12,787 nucleotides of DNA from JABWAJ01 sp046153985 (GCA_046153985.1 JBJXFD010000460.1:1-12787), one strand, 5' to 3'. Shown: positions 1 through 7,574, numbered from the stretch's first letter. Notes: a model not told the origin generated them from the sequence alone. Numbers and translations: made by a program.

Positions 1-1322
1 TGGCAAAAGTGGATGCTGAATTTGCCAAAAACCAGTTGATCCTATTCTTACGGGAATGGTACATGCATCCAAATGGCCAACTGCCAGCCTACGAGTGGGC
101 ATTTAGTGATGTAAACCCTCCCGTACATGCCTGGTCCTGTTTACAAGTTTTTAAGATCGATCAGGAGCAAACAGGGCGACCCGACGTGGACTTTCTGAAA
201 AAAGTCTTCCAAAAATTGCTCATCAACTTTACCTGGTGGGTTAATAGAAAAGACCACAAAGGCAATAACGTATTCGAAGGCGGCTTTCTCGGTCTTGACA
301 ACATCGGCGTATTCGATCGTTCCAACCAAATCCCTGGTGGAGGCTATCTCGAACAAGCCGATGGCACGGCCTGGATGGGGATGTACTGCTTGAATATGCT
401 CGAAATGGCGCTCGAAATCGCCCAGCATGACCCGACTTTTGAGGATGTGGCCACCAAATTTTTTGAGCATTTCACTTATATCGCCGAAAGCTTGAACCGA
501 ATTGGACACGACTGGACGGGGTCTTGGGACGAGCAGGAAGGTTTTTTCTACGACATTCTGGCCATGCCTGATGGGGATTATATCCCTATGAAAGTACGAT
601 CGCTGGTTGGTTTGAGCACGCTATTCGCTGCCTATGTGCTTCCAAAAAGCAAACTGGAAAAATTGCCCGATTTCACCCTACGCTTGCGTTGGTTTCAGCA
701 ATACAGAAAGGACAATGGCGATTATTTGGTGTTGGACGAAGACAATTTGAGCGGTGATTTATTGTTGTCGCTCATTCCCCAAGCGCGTTTGGGCCGATTG
801 CTCCATGCGATGCTTGACGAGCAGGAGTTTTTATCTCCAGGGGGCATTCGCTCTCTTTCCAAAATACACGAACACGGTTATTCCGTTCATATTGCCGGGC
901 AGGAATTTGGCCTGCGTTACGAGCCTGGGGAAAGCAGTACTGGCTTGTTTGGAGGTAATTCAAACTGGCGTGGTCCGGTGTGGATGCCGATGAATTATCT
1001 TCTGATTCGGGCTTTGCAAGAGTATGGCAAGTTCTATGGCAATGAATACAAGACAGCGTTCCCTACGGGCTCAGACAATCTATTGTGCCTTTCGGAAGTG
1101 GCCGATGCCTTGTCGAAGCGTTTGATCTCTATTTTTGAAAAGGACGGAAATGGTCAACGACCCGTGAACGGCCATGACCGGATATATGCAGAAAATCCAG
1201 GTTTTCAGGATCTGGTGCTTTTTTATGAGTACTTCCATGGCGACACGGCAAGTGGGGTAGGAGCAAGTCACCAAACGGGTTGGACGGGGGTAGTAGCGAG
1301 TCTTATTGGGGAAGTGGGATGA
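1..1322 (+). CDS. GH63/MGH1-like glucosidase family protein, 3' part of gene
   Basis: This is the C-terminal part of a large glycoside hydrolase of the GH63-related (MGH1-like) type, an (alpha/alpha)6-barrel enzyme acting on alpha-glucosidic or related linkages. The frame is open to the left window edge (codons start at position 3), and the GTG at 9 has no initiator context, so the gene begins upstream. About 440 residues are visible, against roughly 850-900 in full family members as I recall them. Diagnostic stretches are REWYMHPNGQLPAYEW near the left end, DVNPPVHAW, GYLEQADGTAWM (the Asp is a candidate catalytic acid), WDEQEGFFYD, NSNWRGPVWMPMNYLL and the terminal HQTGWTGVVA. These match the conserved core of the family. 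There is no sign of a frameshift. The exact substrate cannot be read from sequence. A debranching enzyme gene lies 1.8 kb downstream, which suggests alpha-glucan turnover. Confidence 0.88.
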   Translation, partial: AKVDAEFAKNQLILFLREWYMHPNGQLPAYEWAFSDVNPPVHAWSCLQVFKIDQEQTGRPDVDFLKKVFQKLLINFTWWVNRKDHKGNNVFEGGFLGLDNIGVFDRSNQIPGGGYLEQADGTAWMGMYCLNMLEMALEIAQHDPTFEDVATKFFEHFTYIAESLNRIGHDWTGSWDEQEGFFYDILAMPDGDYIPMKVRSLVGLSTLFAAYVLPKSKLEKLPDFTLRLRWFQQYRKDNGDYLVLDEDNLSGDLLLSLIPQARLGRLLHAMLDEQEFLSPGGIRSLSKIHEHGYSVHIAGQEFGLRYEPGESSTGLFGGNSNWRGPVWMPMNYLLIRALQEYGKFYGNEYKTAFPTGSDNLLCLSEVADALSKRLISIFEKDGNGQRPVNGHDRIYAENPGFQDLVLFYEYFHGDTASGVGASHQTGWTGVVASLIGEVG

Positions 1323-1347
1323 TTATTTACGGGTTGTTTTCGGAAAT

Positions 1348-1363
1348 GTAACCTGCGTAAATT
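1348..1363 (+). promoter_or_regulatory. Putative Crp/Fnr-type operator, copy 1
   Basis: The sequence TGTAAC-CTGC-GTAAAT has two 6-bp half-sites around a 4-bp spacer. It matches the perfect palindrome at 12034-12049 in 12 of 16 positions and the copy at 6475-6490 in 15 of 16. Its centre (1355.5) lies 35.5 nt upstream of the last G of the -7 element at 1384-1391. The copy at 6475 also shares the next four bases (TTTC). The right half CGTAAAT is in addition the reverse complement of ATTTACG at 1325-1331, which may be chance. The likely controlled gene is the DM13 lipoprotein at 1462. Confidence 0.6.
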
Positions 1364-1383
1364 TTCAGGGGAAGGAGCGGTAA

Positions 1384-1391
1384 GACCTTTG
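1384..1391 (+). promoter_or_regulatory. Candidate Bacteroidota -7 promoter element before the DM13 lipoprotein gene
   Basis: GACCTTTG fits the nAnnTTTG core of the Bacteroidota -7 consensus TAnnTTTG. It would place the transcription start near 1395, about 67 nt before the ATG. No TTTG -33 box is seen at the expected distance; the operator copy 1 lies just upstream instead, as expected for activator-dependent initiation. Confidence 0.45.
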
Positions 1392-1461
1392 TACCACAAA
1401 TTCAAGGTTTATAAACATCTTTCCCGCACCACAAAATTCATGCTCCCATCATCTATATTTT

Positions 1462-2187
1462 ATGAAACAGTTACTCAACATCACTCCGGTTTTATTGGTC
1501 CTTATCTTACCAGGTTGCATCGGTACCGACTTGATTGATGACCCCATTATCAGTGAAAAACTGACCATTCTACCCCGTATCGACTCGCTGGCGGTAGGCC
1601 AGGAACAGGTCTTTTCGGTGATATACACCAATCAATATGGTGTCGAGGAACTGGTCAATAATACCGCCTGGAGCAGCAGCGACCCGGAAAAAATTGCGAT
1701 AGATGCCGCTGGCAAAGCCGAAGTTCTGCTACCGGGAAAGACAACCCTCTATGCAACCAATGGCAGCCTGGTAGATTCCATCGTGTTGAACCGACTCAAC
1801 GGGATCGATACGACCAATAATCCCGATACCAGTTTTTTTAAGCAGGGTGTATTTATGCCGGGCAGTGGCTCTTATTTTGCCGAGGGCAGGGTGTATGTGC
1901 AGACCATAAACGGGCTTTCACAAATTCTCACCGAACCGGACTTCGATAGCAGTCCGGGCCCCAGCGTTTATCTTTTGCTGGCCAACCATACCAACGGGAA
2001 TTACGCGGTGACCCCGGGTAGCCATGTCATCAATTCGGTCAGCGCTCAAATCACGGCAAATAAATTGACGACGTTTTCGGGTAAACAGACTTGGGCCATA
2101 CCGCCCGGCGTCAACCCTGCCGACTACAATTATGTCGTGCTGTATTGCGTGTTGGGTCCCGTATTCGGCACTGCGGAATTGAATTAA
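1462..2187 (+). CDS. Lipoprotein with Ig-like region and C-terminal DM13 domain
   Basis: This 241-residue protein is predicted to be a membrane-anchored envelope lipoprotein. The N terminus has a signal peptide with lipobox LPGC (Cys19). Residues about 30-115 resemble a bacterial Ig-like (Big-type) repeat, with a YTNQYG stretch followed by a WSSSDPEKIAID strand pair. Residues about 125-240 match the DM13 fold: GVFMPGSGSY, a LTEPDFDSSPGPSVYLLL segment, and near the end Y-C229-VLGPVFGTAEL, which carries the nearly invariant DM13 cysteine. DM13 is a proposed electron-transfer domain found with DOMON and cytochrome b561 partners. The gene follows operator copy 1 and a -7 element. The beta-barrel gene starts 33 nt downstream, probably in the same transcript. 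No Shine-Dalgarno sequence is visible. The DM13 call rests on recognised motifs. The Ig-like call is weaker. Confidence 0.8.
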   Translation: MKQLLNITPVLLVLILPGCIGTDLIDDPIISEKLTILPRIDSLAVGQEQVFSVIYTNQYGVEELVNNTAWSSSDPEKIAIDAAGKAEVLLPGKTTLYATNGSLVDSIVLNRLNGIDTTNNPDTSFFKQGVFMPGSGSYFAEGRVYVQTINGLSQILTEPDFDSSPGPSVYLLLANHTNGNYAVTPGSHVINSVSAQITANKLTTFSGKQTWAIPPGVNPADYNYVVLYCVLGPVFGTAELN

Positions 2188-2220
2188 TCGGAGTCTGATT
2201 TAAAAAACGTTTGTTATCCC

Positions 2221-3072
2221 ATGAAAAATAAATTTAAGCAAATCGCTTTCCTCTTTTTGTTTACCAATTTGATCCCTGCTGGTCTGGCCGCCCAGGCATG
2301 GACCAAAGCCGCGGGAAAAGGTTTTTACAAACTGGAATTTGCTAGCATTCGGGCGGATAATGTGTTTGACTTCAACGGGGAGGTCGCTCCTTTCCGGACG
2401 CTGGGTAATTATACCGCGAGTTTTTACGGTGAATATGGCATCACTCCAAACCTGACAGCGTTAGCCTATATTCCTTTTTTCGTCCGCAACGTGGTGAACG
2501 AAACGAAAGGCCGGCAGACAGGCAACATCATCCAACCCGGTATTATGAACAATAACTTCGGCGATGTGGATCTGGGGTTTCGGGTCGCCCTGCCCGTGAA
2601 AGCCTTTGCGATGAGTGTCAACGTACTGCTTGGTTTGCCAACGGGCGATGCCAAACAGACCGACGGCTTGTTTACCGGCGACGGCGAGTTCAACCAATTA
2701 GTGAAAATCAGTGCCGGTACGGGCAAAAAACGATGGTGGACCCAAGGCTCCCTTGGTTTTAACAACCGCACGAGAGGCTTTTCGGAAGAATTCCGCTATG
2801 ATTTTGAATTCGGCTACAAACTTTTCAACGACAGGTTGCTCGCGATCTTCAAAATAAATGGTATTGAAAGCCTCGAAAATGGCGACGTGGAAGCCGCCAG
2901 CATAGGGTTGTTCTCCAACAATGTCGAGTATTTCGGCATTGGCCCCGAATTGCTTTACTATATCAACTCGAAGAAAACCATCGGCGCTTCGGCGCGGATA
3001 ACCGGCGCTTTAAAAGGGCAAAATGTTTTGGCGGCTCCCGCTATGGCCGTCGGGGTATTTGCAGAGTTTTAA
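2221..3072 (+). CDS. Outer-membrane beta-barrel protein, transporter-like
   Basis: This 283-residue protein has a classical signal peptide (KNKFK, hydrophobic stretch, GLAA cut before QAW at about residue 24). The mature part alternates polar and aromatic residues in strand-length segments, with features such as YGEYGITPNLTALAYIPF, FGDVDLGFRVALP and LLGLPTGD. It ends in phenylalanine (VGVFAEF), the usual signal for beta-barrel insertion. The pattern resembles the small outer-membrane barrels often annotated as transporter or MetA-pathway-like proteins (PF13557 type). Substrate is unknown. It lies 33 nt after the DM13 lipoprotein and is probably co-transcribed with it. An AACGTTTG element at 2206-2213 could be a second promoter but is very close to the ATG. 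No odd codon use or truncation is seen. Confidence 0.78.
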   Translation: MKNKFKQIAFLFLFTNLIPAGLAAQAWTKAAGKGFYKLEFASIRADNVFDFNGEVAPFRTLGNYTASFYGEYGITPNLTALAYIPFFVRNVVNETKGRQTGNIIQPGIMNNNFGDVDLGFRVALPVKAFAMSVNVLLGLPTGDAKQTDGLFTGDGEFNQLVKISAGTGKKRWWTQGSLGFNNRTRGFSEEFRYDFEFGYKLFNDRLLAIFKINGIESLENGDVEAASIGLFSNNVEYFGIGPELLYYINSKKTIGASARITGALKGQNVLAAPAMAVGVFAEF

Positions 3073-3128
3073 ATCCAAAGCAGATTTTATGGGTCACAGG
3101 TATAATCATTTAACATCCACTTGCTTGA

Positions 3129-5129
3129 ATGTTAGATAAAACAAATAAAACCATGTTGACGTACAAAAATACCACCCCGGACTTCAAAGAATTGGCCTCC
3201 AAGGAATGGCTTGTGACCAATGGTATTGGCGGTTATGCTTCCTCCTCCGTAGTCGGGGCTAACACAAGGCGCTATCACGGACTATTGGTGGCATCGCTCA
3301 ACCCGCCAACCCAGCGCACTGTAATGGTGTCGAAAATTGAAGAGTGCATCGTTTTTAACCGTGATTCCGCTTTTGGGCTTTCGAGCAACCAATACCCGGG
3401 CGCGGTGCACCCCGAAGGGTTTCAATACTTCAAGTTTTTTAAACGGAAGCCCCTCCCGCGCATGAAATTCGAAGCGCACGGCTGTCATTTATTAAAAACC
3501 GTTTTTATGGTACAGGGTTCCAACACGACGGTGGTCGAGTACGAAAACACGGGCGACACCACTTTCAAACTGGGCCTTACTCCGCTTTTTATTCATCGTG
3601 ATTACCATTCGCTCTTCAAAGAAAATGCCTTTGAGGATTATTGGATTAATCAGAAAAATGGTTGCTATGCCCTTTATGCGCATTATGGCGCAACCCCGCT
3701 TTATTTCAATTTTAGTGCTGGTGAGTTCGTCGAAAATCGGCAATGGTTCAAGAATTTCGAATATGAGCGTGAGCAAGAGCGCGGCTTGGATTTCCGGGAG
3801 GATTGCTTTTCTGTGGCCAATATTAACGTGGTTTTGAAACCCGGCGCAAAGGTGCACCTGGTTTTTTCTACGGAAGAAGGCATGGCTAAGGCTGACCCGG
3901 AAACATTGAAGGCCAATGAACTGCGCCGCCTGGAAAGCATTGCCCCAAAGGATATTGACGACTCCTTCTTGAAAGATTTGATGTTGGCAGGGGAGCAATT
4001 TATCGTGCGGCGTAACAGCACAGAGGGCTATTCCCTTCTGGCCGGTTACCATTGGTTTACCGATTGGGGCCGCGATACTATGATTGCCATGCGCGGCCTC
4101 ACTATTGCCACTGGGAAGCAAGAAGTTTCGAAGTCTATTCTTGAAACCTTTCTCCGCTCTGTTGATAAAGGGATGCTCCCCAACAGATTTCCAGATGGCA
4201 ACGAAGCCGTGGAATACAATACCATTGATGCGACCCTTTGGCTCTTTGTAGCCATGTACGAATACTATCAAAAATTCCAGGACTTAAGTTTTGTAGCGGA
4301 ACATTTGGGTACCCTCACAGAAATTTTAGACCATCATATAGTTGGCACACGGTATAATATTCATGCGACGCCCGAAGGTTTTCTCGCCGGAGGCGAGGGT
4401 TTGGCGCAACTGACCTGGATGGATGCCCGCGTAGGCGACTTTGTGGTAACGCCCCGCCATGGCTGTGCGGTAGAGGTACAAGCCTTGTGGTTCAATGCAT
4501 TGCGCATATATCAGTATTTCGCAGGCACACTAAACAAACCTTATGAAAAATACAAATTTATAGGCGACACCTTGTTGGCCAATTTCAAAAAACAATTTGT
4601 ACGCGCTGACGGGGCTTTGAACGATGTGATCGTGCCAAATGATTCAGGATACACTACAGACAGTGCCCTCCGCCCCAACCAAATTTATATCGTAAGTCTG
4701 CCATTTTCGCTGCTTGACAAAGAGGCTGAAAAACGGGTAGTGGAAGTTGTTCGCGAGCATTTGCTTACCGACTTTGGCCTGCGCACGCTTTCACCAGAAC
4801 ACCCGGATTTCAAACCGTCCTACGGCGGCAATTCCTGGGAACGCGACACCGCATATCATCAAGGAACCGTGTGGCCTTTCCTGCTTGGCGAGTATGCCAC
4901 CGCTTTCTTAAAGGTAAACGACTGGTCTGAAAAGGCTCAAAAAGAGGTAAAAGCACTGCTCGAACCTTTGCAATGCCATTTTTATCAGGATGATTGCATC
5001 CTGGGCATTTCTGAAATTTTTGATGGAAAATTGCCCCGCGCAGGAAAAGGCACCGTGCAGCAGGCCTGGTCGGTAGGAGCGGTATTGAAGATTTTGCTAG
5101 ACTTGCGTTTATTGAAATCAAGTCAATAA
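3129..5129 (+). CDS. Glycogen debranching enzyme, amylo-alpha-1,6-glucosidase (GH133)
   Basis: This 666-residue protein hydrolyses alpha-1,6 branch linkages in glycogen-like glucans, presumably in the cytoplasm, as no signal peptide is present. The N-terminal domain (about 15-280) carries the conserved KEWLVTNGIGGYASSS and NTRRYHGLLVA segments typical of the bacterial/archaeal GDE N domain. The C-terminal (alpha/alpha)6 catalytic domain has DWGRD (312-316), NTIDATLWLF, GLAQLTWMDARVGD, a CAVEVQ segment with Glu449, and YHQGTVWPFLLG (His577). Length is normal for the family. The first ATG (3129) gives a short extra leader MLDKTNKT. The ATG at 3153 is preceded by an A-rich stretch and gives a start nearer the conserved region, so the true start may be 3153. 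The flanking DM13/barrel pair and YHS gene do not belong to glycogen metabolism. Confidence 0.9.
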   Translation: MLDKTNKTMLTYKNTTPDFKELASKEWLVTNGIGGYASSSVVGANTRRYHGLLVASLNPPTQRTVMVSKIEECIVFNRDSAFGLSSNQYPGAVHPEGFQYFKFFKRKPLPRMKFEAHGCHLLKTVFMVQGSNTTVVEYENTGDTTFKLGLTPLFIHRDYHSLFKENAFEDYWINQKNGCYALYAHYGATPLYFNFSAGEFVENRQWFKNFEYEREQERGLDFREDCFSVANINVVLKPGAKVHLVFSTEEGMAKADPETLKANELRRLESIAPKDIDDSFLKDLMLAGEQFIVRRNSTEGYSLLAGYHWFTDWGRDTMIAMRGLTIATGKQEVSKSILETFLRSVDKGMLPNRFPDGNEAVEYNTIDATLWLFVAMYEYYQKFQDLSFVAEHLGTLTEILDHHIVGTRYNIHATPEGFLAGGEGLAQLTWMDARVGDFVVTPRHGCAVEVQALWFNALRIYQYFAGTLNKPYEKYKFIGDTLLANFKKQFVRADGALNDVIVPNDSGYTTDSALRPNQIYIVSLPFSLLDKEAEKRVVEVVREHLLTDFGLRTLSPEHPDFKPSYGGNSWERDTAYHQGTVWPFLLGEYATAFLKVNDWSEKAQKEVKALLEPLQCHFYQDDCILGISEIFDGKLPRAGKGTVQQAWSVGAVLKILLDLRLLKSSQ

Positions 5130-5156
5130 TTTTTTAAACACTAACTATTCAAAGCC

Positions 5157-5705
5157 ATGAAATTAACACTTTTCAGCCTACTTACTGCGGCTGTTCTTAC
5201 TGTTCAATCCATTGCAGGTACCATACCATCCCTGCCTGAAACAATGTATCTAAACTCAGCCTTGACCCCTTCTGTGCCAACGAGCAGGGAGCAACGTATC
5301 AAGCATTTTCGCCTCGACAAAAACCATGTGGCCATAGGTGGTTACGACCCGGTATCTTATTTCAAAAGCAGTGGGCCAAAAAAAGGCAAAGCGGGTCTGG
5401 CTTACGACTTTGATGGGGTAATCTACTGGTTTGCCAATGCGAAGAACCTGAATGAATTCAAAACCAACCCCGTTCAGTTCGAACCTGTTTGGGGCGGTTG
5501 GTGTGGCCATGCCATGGCGGTTCGCGGTGAAAAAGTGGAGATCAACCCGGTTTGCTATAAAATCGTAAATGGCCGCAACGTCTTGTTCTACAAAACCTTC
5601 TACGCCAATGCGTTGACCAACTGGGAAAAAGAAATTAAAAAGACCCCGGAACAAGACTTGATGGTAAAAGGCGATGATTTCTGGGGGAAAGCGTTTTCAA
5701 AATAA
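5157..5705 (+). CDS. Exported YHS-domain protein
   Basis: This 182-residue protein has an N-terminal signal peptide (hydrophobic residues 4-20, cut near SIAG) and is predicted to be periplasmic. The core matches the YHS-domain (seleno)protein type: VAIGGYDPVSYF (58-69), YDFDGVIYWFANAKN (83-97), FKTNP, then WGGWCGHAMAVRG (112-124) and EINPVCYKIVNG (129-139), ending in LFYKTF and NWEKEI. In some relatives the Cys116 position is selenocysteine, as I recall; here it is an ordinary TGT cysteine. The family is thought to bind metals, but its role is not established. The MIP channel gene starts 4 nt after its stop, so the two are almost certainly co-transcribed. The 27 nt between the debranching enzyme and this gene hold no clear promoter. 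Confidence 0.82.
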   Translation: MKLTLFSLLTAAVLTVQSIAGTIPSLPETMYLNSALTPSVPTSREQRIKHFRLDKNHVAIGGYDPVSYFKSSGPKKGKAGLAYDFDGVIYWFANAKNLNEFKTNPVQFEPVWGGWCGHAMAVRGEKVEINPVCYKIVNGRNVLFYKTFYANALTNWEKEIKKTPEQDLMVKGDDFWGKAFSK

Positions 5706-5709
5706 GGTC

Positions 5710-6450
5710 ATGTTTGTTACATTTAAAAAAAACTGGCCTAACTATCTCATTGAAGCTTGGGCGCTCGGAATGTTTATGATCTCGGCCACTTTTTTTGCCG
5801 GAATGCTTGAAATTCCAGGATTGCCCGGGCGGCAGTGGATCAGCGATCCCTTGGTAAGGCGTTGGCTGATGGGTTTGGCGATGGGGATTACGGCAATTTG
5901 TCTGATTTACTCCCCTTTGGGCCGTCGCTCTGGTGCACACATGAACCCCGCAGTGACCCTTACTTTCTTGTACTTGAACAAGATAAGTCGTTTTGACGCA
6001 ATATGGTACTTAATTGCTCAATGCATTGGGGGCGTTATGGCCATGATGCTGTTCAAAATCTTGTTCCCCCTGTTTGTAGCTGCTCCGGAAGTCAATTTTG
6101 TACAGACACAGCCGGGACTGGCGGGCGTTTGGGTTGGCTTTATTGCTGAAGCAGCCATTTCTTTCGGGTTGATCCTAATGGTATTGTATTCCAGCAATTT
6201 TGAAAAGACGGCGCCCTACACCGGTCTTTTTGCGGGTTGTTTGGTCATGCTCTACATCACGTTTGAGGCTCCGATTTCCGGAATGTCCATGAATCCTGCC
6301 CGAAGTTTGGCTTCTGCTGTGGCATCTGGAAATTTTGCGTATTTTTGGATTTATCTGATTGCCCCCTTGCTCGGCATGCTGAGCGCAGCGCAAGTATGGA
6401 AAGTATGGATTTGCCAAAAGAACGAATTCAAGTGCAGCATCGTCGGATAG
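5710..6450 (+). CDS. MIP/aquaporin family channel
   Basis: This 246-residue inner-membrane protein has about six hydrophobic spans and two half-helix NPA loops: HMNPAVTL (NPA at 79-81) and SMNPARSL (NPAR at 195-198). These define the aquaporin/glycerol-facilitator family. I chose ATG 5710 because it lies 4 nt after the YHS stop; the open frame upstream of it runs inside that gene. The Arg of the selectivity filter is present (Arg198). By hand alignment the helix-5 filter position that is His in AqpZ is nonpolar here (Ile183, in LYITFEAP), and the loop position before NPAR is Met192. The pore may therefore pass neutral solutes other than water. That reading needs a proper alignment. The pairing with a YHS protein is unusual to me. 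Confidence 0.87.
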   Translation: MFVTFKKNWPNYLIEAWALGMFMISATFFAGMLEIPGLPGRQWISDPLVRRWLMGLAMGITAICLIYSPLGRRSGAHMNPAVTLTFLYLNKISRFDAIWYLIAQCIGGVMAMMLFKILFPLFVAAPEVNFVQTQPGLAGVWVGFIAEAAISFGLILMVLYSSNFEKTAPYTGLFAGCLVMLYITFEAPISGMSMNPARSLASAVASGNFAYFWIYLIAPLLGMLSAAQVWKVWICQKNEFKCSIVG

Positions 6451-6474
6451 CCTGTTTCTCAGAAAAATTGAAAT

Positions 6475-6490
6475 TGTAACCTGCGTAAAC
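6475..6490 (+). promoter_or_regulatory. Putative Crp/Fnr-type operator, copy 2
   Basis: The sequence TGTAAC-CTGC-GTAAAC differs from copy 1 (1348-1363) in only one of 16 positions, and both are followed by TTTC. It sits 24 nt after the MIP stop codon. Its centre (6482.5) is 36.5 nt upstream of the last G of the -7 element at 6512-6519. The likely target is the SDR gene at 6585. Confidence 0.6.
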
Positions 6491-6511
6491 TTTCGTTTAA
6501 ATGGATGCCCA

Positions 6512-6519
6512 CACCTTTG
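6512..6519 (+). promoter_or_regulatory. Candidate -7 promoter element before the SDR gene
   Basis: CACCTTTG shares the seven bases ACCTTTG with the element before the DM13 gene. It predicts a transcription start near 6523 and a leader of about 60 nt. The usual -33 TTTG is absent, and operator copy 2 occupies the upstream region. Confidence 0.45.
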
Positions 6520-6538
6520 AGCCAACTGAAATTAAGTC

Positions 6539-6548
6539 GTGATATCAC
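6539..6548. repeat. 10-bp perfect palindrome in the SDR leader
   Basis: GTGATATCAC is its own reverse complement and lies between the predicted transcription start and the SDR ATG. It could be a second operator. A 10-bp palindrome can also occur by chance, and no second copy was seen in the window. Confidence 0.3.
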
Positions 6549-6584
6549 TCACGTCAGCCTTTGTTTAAATCCATACATCAATTC

Positions 6585-7283
6585 ATGAAATCCATTATCG
6601 TCACCGGCGCAGCCGGAAACCTCGGTCAGGCAGTCGTCAAACGATTTGCAAAGGATGGCCACAAAGTATATGCCGCATTGGGTTTGGGAGAAAACTCCCG
6701 CATGTTCAGCCAAAGCCCTTTGGCCGCCCATATTCATACTCAATTTCTAAATTTGACTGACGAGACCGTTTCAGAAGGATATGTGAAAAACATTATAGCC
6801 TTGGATCCGGCTGTTGAAACGGCCATTTGTATCGTGGGCGGGTGGCAACCTGGTAACATTTCGGAAACAGCGGGGTACGAACTTGACAAAATGATCAAGT
6901 TGAATTTCACCACCGCTTTCAATATTGTTCGACCGCTTATGGAGTATTTTGAACGCAAGGGTCGGGGGCAGTTTGTATTTATTGGCGCCCGGCCGGCTAT
7001 CAATCCCGCAGAGGCCAAAAATCAGGTAGGCTACGCATTGGCGAAATCAATGTTGCTCCGATTGGCAGAGATCATCAATGATCAGGGCAAATTTAAAGAC
7101 ATCCGCGCAAGTGTGATCATCCCTTCACTGCTCGACACGCCTCAAAACCGCACTGCTTTCCCGGATTCTCCCGCTGAGGAATGGGTTACACCCGAGGTGG
7201 CAGCCGACACGATCGCTTTTCTGCTCAGCGACACCGGCGAAAATATGAGGGAGACGGTGGTCAAACTATACAATCATGCGTAG
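6585..7283 (+). CDS. Atypical short-chain dehydrogenase/reductase
   Basis: This 232-residue cytoplasmic protein is an SDR-family NAD(P)-dependent oxidoreductase. It has the Rossmann glycine motif TGAAGNLG (7-14), Asn107 in KLNFTT, and the catalytic pair Tyr150/Lys154 (YALAK). Two canonical features are altered. The NAG strand reads IVGGW (83-87). The stretch that normally bears the catalytic serine, about 13 residues before the Tyr, reads FIGARPAINP and has no Ser. I chose ATG 6585 because the protein then begins at the first beta strand (MKSIIVTG); the upstream in-frame start at 6561 only adds an unconserved leader. It follows operator copy 2 and a -7 element. The substrate is unknown. A hairpin follows its stop codon, and the redox operon starts 66 nt later. 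Confidence 0.85.
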   Translation: MKSIIVTGAAGNLGQAVVKRFAKDGHKVYAALGLGENSRMFSQSPLAAHIHTQFLNLTDETVSEGYVKNIIALDPAVETAICIVGGWQPGNISETAGYELDKMIKLNFTTAFNIVRPLMEYFERKGRGQFVFIGARPAINPAEAKNQVGYALAKSMLLRLAEIINDQGKFKDIRASVIIPSLLDTPQNRTAFPDSPAEEWVTPEVAADTIAFLLSDTGENMRETVVKLYNHA

Positions 7284-7292
7284 ATACGATTG

Positions 7293-7317
7293 GGTATTTC
7301 TTGGGAAAAGAAATATC
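7293..7317 (+). terminator. AT-rich hairpin after the SDR gene, weak terminator or operator
   Basis: TATTTCTT (7295-7302) and AAGAAATA (7308-7315) form a perfect 8-bp inverted repeat around a GGGAA loop. A G-U and a G-C pair (7293-7294 with 7316-7317) extend it to 10 bp. It lies 9 nt after the SDR stop. No T-tract follows, so it is not a standard intrinsic terminator. It may slow or end SDR transcription, or bind a regulator of the next operon. Confidence 0.4.
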
Positions 7318-7349
7318 GGAAAATAGTTAAATGTTAAGATTTGATACAT

Positions 7350-7574
7350 ATGGAAGTGGTTAAATTTCTTGTAAATGCCTTTTACCTCTACCTTTTTGTA
7401 GGGGGAGTGTTTGCAATCTTGTTTTTGTGGCGCGGCGCCGCAGTTATAGACGAATCGGCGAAAGGAATTTCCTGGAAAACCCGCCTGCTATTATTTCCCG
7501 GTAGCGCTGCATTGTGGCCGATTTTGTTGCAAAAATGGCTCAAACATTTCCCAAAAAAGGCACAAAATCCATGA
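7350..7574 (+). CDS. Small membrane protein, first gene of the redox operon
   Basis: This 74-residue protein has a clear transmembrane helix at about residues 6-28 (LVNAFYLYLFVGGVFAILFLW). A second hydrophobic segment at 45-61 holds the motif LLLFPGSAALWPILL, followed by a basic tail (KWLKHFPKK). I recognise the FPG-x-x-x-LWP pattern as recurring in small uncharacterised membrane proteins but know no function. The start ATG 7350 is preferred over the in-frame TTG at 7341, which would overlap an AAGATTTG element. Its stop overlaps the next start (ATGA at 7571-7574), so the two genes are translationally coupled. It could be an assembly or structural subunit of the heme/Rieske membrane protein encoded downstream. 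Confidence 0.68.
   Translation: MEVVKFLVNAFYLYLFVGGVFAILFLWRGAAVIDESAKGISWKTRLLLFPGSAALWPILLQKWLKHFPKKAQNP

Noticed and set aside
9..11. GTG as the start of the first gene
   Set aside because: The frame is open to the left edge, the residues after it are mid-domain for the family, and there is no promoter or leader, so the gene starts outside the window.
2206..2213. AACGTTTG as a separate promoter for the beta-barrel gene
   Set aside because: It leaves only 7 nt before the ATG and the gene sits 33 nt after the lipoprotein, so co-transcription is simpler.
3492..4271. 259-codon open frame on the - strand
   Set aside because: It lies wholly within the GH133 debranching gene, whose + strand protein has clear conserved motifs throughout. 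The antisense protein has no recognisable domain.
5657..5709. Upstream extension of the MIP frame into the YHS gene
   Set aside because: The extra N-terminal residues would be encoded by YHS codons and are not MIP-like; ATG 5710 fits the family start and the 4-nt gap.
5710..5725. TGTTAC half-site at the start of the MIP gene
   Set aside because: There is no matching right half, it is within coding sequence, and the gene is probably read from an upstream promoter.
6845..6860. TGGCAACCTGGTAACA, resembling the operator motif
   Set aside because: It lies inside the SDR coding region, the left half-site does not match, and no -7 element follows at the right distance.
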